A stretch of DNA of 28,482 bases from JAJFUG01 sp964473155 (lineage in GTDB: Bacteria > Gemmatimonadota > Glassbacteria > GWA2-58-10), in NCBI GenBank assembly GCA_964473155.1, contig CAYYNT010000060.1:1-28482 (forward strand), read 5' to 3'. This document shows, one piece after another, positions 24,284 to 28,482 of the stretch. The stretch's first letter is position 1. Each line of letters starts with the position of its first letter. The notes under the pieces are model-generated. The model worked only from the letters and a program-made list of their open reading frames with translations. It did not search any database and was not told where the DNA came from. The position numbers were made by a program, and so were the translations under genes.

Positions 24284-24311
24284 TTCTCTCTCCTGGTGTT
24301 TATCGCGCGAA

Positions 24312-25253
24312 TCAGGTAAACAGCGCGCTTACCGACTCGTCGTTGTGAATGAACGTTATCGCCTTTCCCAGCAGTTCGGAGACCGACAGCACCTTCAGGC
24401 GCGGGAAAACCTTGGCCTCCGGAATGTATATCGAATCGGTCACCGCCAGTTCGGTTATCGGCGAGTCCGCCAGCCTGCTCGAAGCATCGCCCGAAAGCAC
24501 CGCATGCGTGATTCCGACATGGATCGAGCGGGGGCCCTTTTCCTGAATGGCCTTGCAGGCCGCCACCAGAGTCCCTCCGGTGTCGATTATATCATCCACG
24601 ATAATCACATTCTTGTCTTTTACATCGCCCACTATGTTCAGCGCGGCTGCCACGTTCGGCGCCGGACGGCGCTTCTCGATGAAAGCCATCGGCGCATTCA
24701 GGCGGCCCGCATACCCGCGCGCCATTTTCGCCCCGCCTATATCCGGGCAGACCACAACCAGGTCCTCCAGGTTCAGCGACTTGAAATAACGCAGGAAAAT
24801 ATTCACCGAGTACATGTGGTCGCTTGGTATGTCGAAAAATCCCTGGATCTGGTGCGAGTGCAGGTCGAGCATCATCACCCGGTCCACCCCTGCCTGGGCG
24901 ATCAGGTTGCTCATCAGCTTGGCGCCTATCGCCACCCGAGGCTGATCCTTGCGGTCCTGGCGCGCATACCCGAAATAAGGTATCACCGCCGTTATCCGTC
25001 CGGCCGAGGAACGCCGCAGCGCATCCACGATCAGCAGCAGTTCCAGCATGTTGTCCGCCGGGGGATTGGTCGGCTGAACCACGAAAGTGTCGGAACCCCG
25101 GATGTTTTCCTCTATCTTCACGAATATCTCGCCGTCCGAAAAACGGCGCACTGTCACCGGGCTAAGCTCCACACCCAGAAACCGGGATATTCTCTCGGCC
25201 AGCGGACGGTTGGCGTTGCCGGTGATGATCTTCAGTTCAGTGCTGGAAAACAT
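24312..25253 (-). CDS. prs: Ribose-phosphate pyrophosphokinase (PRPP synthetase)
   Basis: 313 aa, a typical class I enzyme making PRPP from ribose 5-phosphate and ATP for nucleotide, His and Trp synthesis. Signatures: RFSDGEIFVKIEENIRGSD near the N-terminus, IPYFGYARQDRK, the metal-binding DLHSHQIQGFFD, PDIGGAKMAR, and the PRPP loop VIIVDDIIDTGGT. The ATG is preceded by GAGAA. It is first in the prs-rplY-pth series and lies 66 bp downstream of the tRNA-Gln gene, so the tRNA promoters may also drive it. Confidence 0.97.
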   Translation of the reverse strand: MFSSTELKIITGNANRPLAERISRFLGVELSPVTVRRFSDGEIFVKIEENIRGSDTFVVQPTNPPADNMLELLLIVDALRRSSAGRITAVIPYFGYARQDRKDQPRVAIGAKLMSNLIAQAGVDRVMMLDLHSHQIQGFFDIPSDHMYSVNIFLRYFKSLNLEDLVVVCPDIGGAKMARGYAGRLNAPMAFIEKRRPAPNVAAALNIVGDVKDKNVIIVDDIIDTGGTLVAACKAIQEKGPRSIHVGITHAVLSGDASSRLADSPITELAVTDSIYIPEAKVFPRLKVLSVSELLGKAITFIHNDESVSALFT

Positions 25254-25319
25254 TGTATTCTCTTGCCTTTTCTGGAATTCAAGTAAACCGGGCCGCCAGG
25301 CGGCCCGATCAATGATTTC

Positions 25320-25393
25320 TGGTTGGGGCGGTAGGATTCGAACCTACGATGCAGGATCCAAAGTCCTGTGACTTACCACTTGTCGACGCCCCA
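25320..25393 (-). tRNA. tRNA-Gln (anticodon UUG)
   Basis: The acceptor arms TGGGGCG (5') and CGCCCCA (3') pair fully. The anticodon stem CAGGA/TCCTG encloses loop CTTTGGA with anticodon TTG. The T arm GTAGG-TTCGAAT-CCTAC is canonical. CCA is encoded (complement of 25320-25322). The D stem is short (GAC/GTC) and base 9 is C, which is unusual but tolerable. Total length 74 nt. Confidence 0.95.
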
Positions 25394-25451
25394 TAGGTCT
25401 GCGGGTGGGGTTTGTTCGCCGACAGCACCCGGAAGCAGGCAAAGTAGCATA

Positions 25452-25480
25452 AAAATATGGTAATTACTTATTTCTGTCAA
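25452..25480 (-). promoter_or_regulatory. Proximal promoter of tRNA-Gln
   Basis: On the minus strand a perfect TTGACA (25475-25480), 17-bp spacer, and TATTTT (25452-25457), about 60 bp before the tRNA 5' end. Confidence 0.75.
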
Positions 25481-25547
25481 CGTTTCTTAATCAGGCCGAA
25501 TCCAGAACGGAAAAACCATAAAACCTGTCGGATTCAGAAAGTCTTAC

Positions 25548-25576
25548 AAATTATCATATTTGCGGAAATATGTCAA
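25548..25576 (-). promoter_or_regulatory. Distal promoter of tRNA-Gln
   Basis: A second perfect TTGACA (25571-25576) with a 17-bp spacer and TAATTT (25548-25553) on the minus strand. Its -35 box overlaps the stop codon of the upstream metalloprotease gene. Tandem promoters fit a highly expressed tRNA/prs/ribosomal-protein unit. Confidence 0.65.
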
Positions 25577-26997
25577 GGTTGGAGCAGCGTGCGGGAAAGA
25601 CGGAACTGGAGCCGGTCACCCCGTTGCGGCACTCTCTTTTTTTCGAGACTTAGAGAGCTGACAAAGTTGGCGCTCAGGTTGCCGTTGACCCTGTTGACCA
25701 GGCGTATCTCCTCGCTGTCTGCTGTCAGAAGGTAACTTGATCCGGACATGCCGGCCGGGGTCTCGTGCGAAAACCGCGGGTGACGGCTTTCCCAGGGCTG
25801 CGGAAGACTGATGGAAAGAGAATCGCTCAGGCTGAACGCATACCCCTCCTCTGTCTCCCAGACCGCCCAACCCTCGCCCGAGGCCAGCGGCTCACTCGCT
25901 GCTGGCGGCCCCTCAAGGCTCAGGCCCTCGAACTGGACTCGCCCGCTAAGATACTCCCGCCAGGCGTGCTCAGGCGGAAGGTCTTCCCGCGGGATGGCCT
26001 TGCGCCAGCCCGGAGAGCCGGACGGGACGTTGAACGCGCGGTAAAGATCGATATAGCGCGCCGCCCCAAGGTGTTCGAGCAGGAAACGGTTGTATAGTCC
26101 GGCCACCGGATACGACAGGCTCGCATCCTGCTCCGCGAAACCGTCCCGGTCCAGCAGCTCCATATAATCCAGCAGGCCCGAGTCAATGAGATACGCGGCC
26201 AGGTCCAGGATCGGCCGCACCTCCTGGCCGCCGCGCCCGCCCAGCCCGACAGCCAGCCCCTCCAGAAAAAACGGGTGCGTATCGCTGGCAAGCTCGCCCA
26301 GGCGAAGGTTTATCAGCTCATGGACCAGTTCGTGGTAATGGCAGGGCCAGACCGAAACCACGCAGTCCCAGGCCAGAAGGCACACCCCGCGGGCGCGCCA
26401 GCCGGTTATCCGCTCGAACTCGTCCTCATCCCGGCACAGCACGTAAAGCAGCTTGCCGCGTTCGAGACGAAGCCGCACGGAATCCGGCGCCTCCAGGCGG
26501 TCAAGTATGTCCAGCGTGAACCGCTCAAGAAGGTCCGCGGTACGCACCGCTTTCAGGCTGTCCGCGCTCAGCACCCGCAGATGACGGGTCTCGACCGCCT
26601 TCCAGCCGCGCGTGAAATATGTCACCGGCGAGATCATCCATCCGCCGCGGAACCACCAGCCTCGCCCGGCTGGCCCGGAATCCAGCTCCAGACGGCTGAA
26701 ACCCTCGCCCAGGTCCACGATCCGGTGTCCGGGCAGAACGCCCGCAGTCCGGACAGCCTCCGCGACCTGCGGATCGAGGCTGGCCCCGATAAGGCATTTG
26801 ACCGTCTGGTCCGTGTACCGTATTCCCAGCCGCTCAGCCAGGGCCAGCTCACCCGGCTCGACCAGGCTGTCCATTCCCGCGCCGCCCGAGGCCAGGCTCC
26901 GCAGGAACAGCCCGGCCCGCTCCGGCTCCAATGCGCCTGCTCCACCGGCTGCGATCAACAGGCACAGACTTATCATTATCGTTACGGCATAACGCAT
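25573..26997 (-). CDS. Exported HExxH metalloprotease (gluzincin-like)
   Basis: 474 aa. A signal peptide ends near GGAGALE (residue ~23). The middle region holds HELVHELINL, an HExxH zinc motif, and 20 residues after the second His lies the Glu of FFLEGLAVGLGG. This spacing and the LEGLA context match the MA-clan gluzincins (peptidase MA-like). The rest, including a beta-rich C-terminus (~380-474), is unrecognised. Its substrate is unknown; an envelope or extracellular role follows from the signal peptide. No terminator is seen: the stop codon runs into the tRNA promoter. In many proteobacteria this slot upstream of tRNA-Gln-prs is held by ispE, which is absent here. Confidence 0.8.
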   Translation of the reverse strand: MRYAVTIMISLCLLIAAGGAGALEPERAGLFLRSLASGGAGMDSLVEPGELALAERLGIRYTDQTVKCLIGASLDPQVAEAVRTAGVLPGHRIVDLGEGFSRLELDSGPAGRGWWFRGGWMISPVTYFTRGWKAVETRHLRVLSADSLKAVRTADLLERFTLDILDRLEAPDSVRLRLERGKLLYVLCRDEDEFERITGWRARGVCLLAWDCVVSVWPCHYHELVHELINLRLGELASDTHPFFLEGLAVGLGGRGGQEVRPILDLAAYLIDSGLLDYMELLDRDGFAEQDASLSYPVAGLYNRFLLEHLGAARYIDLYRAFNVPSGSPGWRKAIPREDLPPEHAWREYLSGRVQFEGLSLEGPPAASEPLASGEGWAVWETEEGYAFSLSDSLSISLPQPWESRHPRFSHETPAGMSGSSYLLTADSEEIRLVNRVNGNLSANFVSSLSLEKKRVPQRGDRLQFRLSRTLLQP

Positions 26998-27052
26998 TCA
27001 AACCCCCATGCGCCGATCGATCCTGTTTTATCCGTATCTGCTCACCGGAAAT

Positions 27053-27081
27053 AATTTAAATCGGCTTTTACTGCGCTGCAA
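27053..27081 (-). promoter_or_regulatory. Candidate promoter of the metalloprotease gene
   Basis: On the minus strand TTGCAG (27076-27081) and TAAATT (27053-27058) are 17 bp apart, about 55 bp before the ATG at 26997. Confidence 0.5.
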
Positions 27082-27210
27082 GACATCCGGTTTGTACTAT
27101 TTCTAAACTGGCGCAATGCGATGAACGAATTTAAATTTGAGCAAAATACAACCAGTTTAGCGGGTGATATTGAGCCGCGCGCCATTCTTAGCCATTACAG
27201 GGGAAAAACA

Positions 27211-28239
27211 ATGAAAATGAGTTTCGAGCCGGTGGACCTCCATCCCCGGCACACCTTCAAAATAGCTATCCAGGCGATGTCGGGAGATGTATTCGAGAAC
27301 GTGATCGTGAGGCTGGAGCACGAGGGTGTGACCGGCTGGGGCGAGGCTGCCCCGTTTTTCATCTACGGCGAAAACCGTTCCACTGTTCTGGCGGCGCTGG
27401 AGACCCTGCGTCCGCTGATCGAGCGGGCGCCGGACCCCTGGAGTGCGGAAAAACTGATGCGCGAGATGGACGAAACTCTGGCGCTCAACTATTCTGTCAA
27501 GGCGGCTGTCGACTGCGCCCTTTACGACCTGATGGGCAAGCTATGCGGCCTGCCCCTCTACCGCATGCTCGGTCTGGATCCCGCCGCGACCCCGCTTTCC
27601 AGCTTCACTATCGGCATCGCCTCTCCGGAAAACGTTCGTCTCAAGGTGCGCGAGGTGAAGGATTATCCTATACTCAAGATCAAGGTGGGCGGCCCGGCCG
27701 ACCTGGAATGCCTCAAGGTTGTGCGCCAGGAGGCTCCCCACGCCGTGATCCGGGTGGATGCCAACTGCGGCTGGCAGCCGCATCAGGCCCTGGCCATGAT
27801 CGAAAAGCTGGTTGACTACGGAGTGGAGTTTGTCGAGCAGCCCCTGCCGCCGCACGAGGTCGAAGGCATGCGCTGGCTGCGGGAGAACAGCCCGCTGCCC
27901 CTGATGGCGGATGAGTCCTGCGAGCGCCTTTACGACATCCCGCGCTGCGTGGGCCTGTTCGACGCGATAAATATCAAGCTGGTCAAGTGCGGCGGTGTGC
28001 GTCACGCCCTCAAGATGATCGCCTGCGCGCGCGCCCACGGTCTCAAGATAATGCTCGGCTGCATGCTCGAATCCAGCATCCTGATCACCGCCGCGGCCCA
28101 TATCAGCCCGCTGGTGGATTATGCCGACCTTGACGGCGCGGTGCTGATCGGCGATGACCCCTTCGAGGGCATGCTTTTCGAGCGCGGCAAGATGCGGCTG
28201 CCCGAGGCCCCCGGCCTGGGAGTGCGTCCCCGCGCCTGA
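27211..28239 (+). CDS. Dipeptide epimerase, L-Ala-D/L-Glu type (enolase superfamily)
   Basis: 342 aa from the ATG at 27211, preceded by AGGGG; the longer frame from 27121 has no Shine-Dalgarno and no family similarity in its first 30 residues. Catalytic lysines lie in KIK (Lys156, Lys158) and LVK (Lys259). Metal ligands are Asp183 (DANCGW), Glu209 (EQP) and Asp234 (ADES), matching the L-Ala-D/L-Glu epimerase layout of the MLE subgroup. The C-terminal DLDG, which grips the dipeptide amino group, and GCMLESS are present. The likely role is racemising the D-Glu residue of murein-derived dipeptides during recycling, or another dipeptide; specificity needs assay. A strong hairpin follows the stop. 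Confidence 0.88.
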   Translation: MKMSFEPVDLHPRHTFKIAIQAMSGDVFENVIVRLEHEGVTGWGEAAPFFIYGENRSTVLAALETLRPLIERAPDPWSAEKLMREMDETLALNYSVKAAVDCALYDLMGKLCGLPLYRMLGLDPAATPLSSFTIGIASPENVRLKVREVKDYPILKIKVGGPADLECLKVVRQEAPHAVIRVDANCGWQPHQALAMIEKLVDYGVEFVEQPLPPHEVEGMRWLRENSPLPLMADESCERLYDIPRCVGLFDAINIKLVKCGGVRHALKMIACARAHGLKIMLGCMLESSILITAAAHISPLVDYADLDGAVLIGDDPFEGMLFERGKMRLPEAPGLGVRPRA

Positions 28240-28252
28240 TTAAGCTCTATCT

Positions 28253-28290
28253 GAAAAGACAGGGGCTGTCCCAAAAGCCCCTGTCTTTTC
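28253..28290 (+). terminator. Long hairpin after the epimerase gene
   Basis: GAAAAGACAGGGGC (28253-28266) and GCCCCTGTCTTTTC (28277-28290) form a perfect 14-bp stem with a 10-nt loop, only 13 bp after the stop. The CTTTTCTGTT on the 3' side gives a modest U-tract. It is also the left end of MITE-like element B. Confidence 0.7.
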
Positions 28291-28389
28291 TGTTAGCAAA
28301 TTGTCGCAATATCTAAATATAAAGTATTCCCTTATGGTCACGGTGCGCCGTGACTCTACATGTAAGACTTTTGGGACAGCCCCTGTCTT
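28256..28389. mobile_element. MITE-like element B with perfect 22-bp terminal inverted repeats
   Basis: 134 bp bounded by exact 22-bp inverted repeats (28256-28277 and 28368-28389; shared core CTTTTGGGACAGCCCCTGT). It has no coding capacity. The interior is AT-rich except for palindrome copy 3. The organisation matches element A: a local hairpin at the left end, an AT-rich middle, the 28-nt palindrome, then the right inverted repeat. No convincing target duplication is seen. Confidence 0.7.
28332..28359. repeat. 28-nt palindromic repeat, copy 3
   Basis: GGTCACGG/CCGTGAC core arms around TGCG, identical to copy 1 over the inner 17 bases, with changed outer bases. Confidence 0.7.
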
Positions 28390-28437
28390 AATTGCCAGTC
28401 TTCAGACAAAACAAATCCAGACCGGATTAATACCAAT

Positions 28438-28477
28438 TTGACATCAAACATATAGTATTGTATATTTAGGCAGGAGG
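28438..28477 (+). promoter_or_regulatory. Promoter and ribosome binding site of a gene beyond the right edge
   Basis: TTGACA (28438-28443), a 17-bp spacer and TATATT (28461-28466) form a near-consensus promoter. A perfect AGGAGG follows at 28472-28477. The start codon would fall just past the end of the window, giving a leader of only about 15 nt if this promoter is used. Confidence 0.65.
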
Positions 28478-28482
28478 TAAAC

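Noticed and set aside
24072..25286. 404-codon plus-strand open frame opposite rplY and prs
   Set aside because: Antisense to two conserved genes; no similarity to any family.
27121..27210. Earlier start for the dipeptide epimerase
   Set aside because: No Shine-Dalgarno there and no family-like sequence in the added 30 residues; AGGGG precedes the ATG at 27211.
1..28482. CRISPR array, complete insertion sequence, phage genes or toxin-antitoxin pair
   Set aside because: No regularly spaced repeats, transposase, integrase, phage structural gene or small paired frames were seen; only MITE-like and palindromic repeats are present.

Overview
The window is GC-rich bacterial chromosome carrying 18 protein genes and one tRNA. 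Gene density, Shine-Dalgarno sites and sigma70-like promoters are ordinary. The mix of sulfatase-fold/TPR lipoproteins, secreted beta-propellers, a heparinase II/III-type lyase, FG-GAP proteins and a K+-independent membrane pyrophosphatase suggests an environmental Gram-negative bacterium from a little-cultivated lineage (FCB, Planctomycete, Acidobacteria or Glassbacteria-like). That placement is inference from gene content; no marker in the window fixes it.

Layout. (1) 1-1767: a lone AhbD-like radical SAM/SPASM gene (minus strand) with a ~110-bp repeat on each side (1-110 and 1581-1690). (2) 1768-6389: two translationally coupled sulfatase-fold/TPR paralogues, both with Thr where sulfatases carry the formylglycine Cys/Ser. 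(3) 6576-10315: a minus-strand operon of three exported beta-propeller proteins, two of them close paralogues; a fourth exported protein (10618-11823) is divergent. (4) 11824-12252: gene-free, with palindromic repeats. (5) 12253-16855: heparinase II/III-family lyase, a six-TM protein ending in a Cys-rich CASCKKIRDD domain, and a tandem cyclic-nucleotide-binding-domain protein, all minus strand. (6) 17144-20326 plus strand: zinc alcohol dehydrogenase and a lipoprotein combining a LamG-like domain with a rhamnogalacturonan-lyase-like FG-GAP propeller. (7) 20628-25393 minus strand: tRNA-Gln, prs, rplY, pth and then hppA, a conserved housekeeping block. (8) 25573-26997: an exported HExxH metalloprotease. 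(9) 27211-28239: an L-Ala-D/L-Glu-type dipeptide epimerase, then a MITE-like element and the promoter/RBS of a gene starting just beyond the right edge.

Together, regions 2-6 look like an accessory cell-envelope and polysaccharide-processing district. Exported propellers and lyases would attack uronate-containing polymers, the dehydrogenase could oxidise a released sugar or polyol, and the Thr-type sulfatase-fold proteins probably hydrolyse or transfer a phosphoester. These links rest on neighbourhood and fold only. The most unusual items are the propeller operon, the Thr-type sulfatase/TPR pair, the duplicated hairpin repeat, and a repeat family in which a 28-nt palindrome recurs three times, twice inside ~130-bp elements bounded by inverted repeats.
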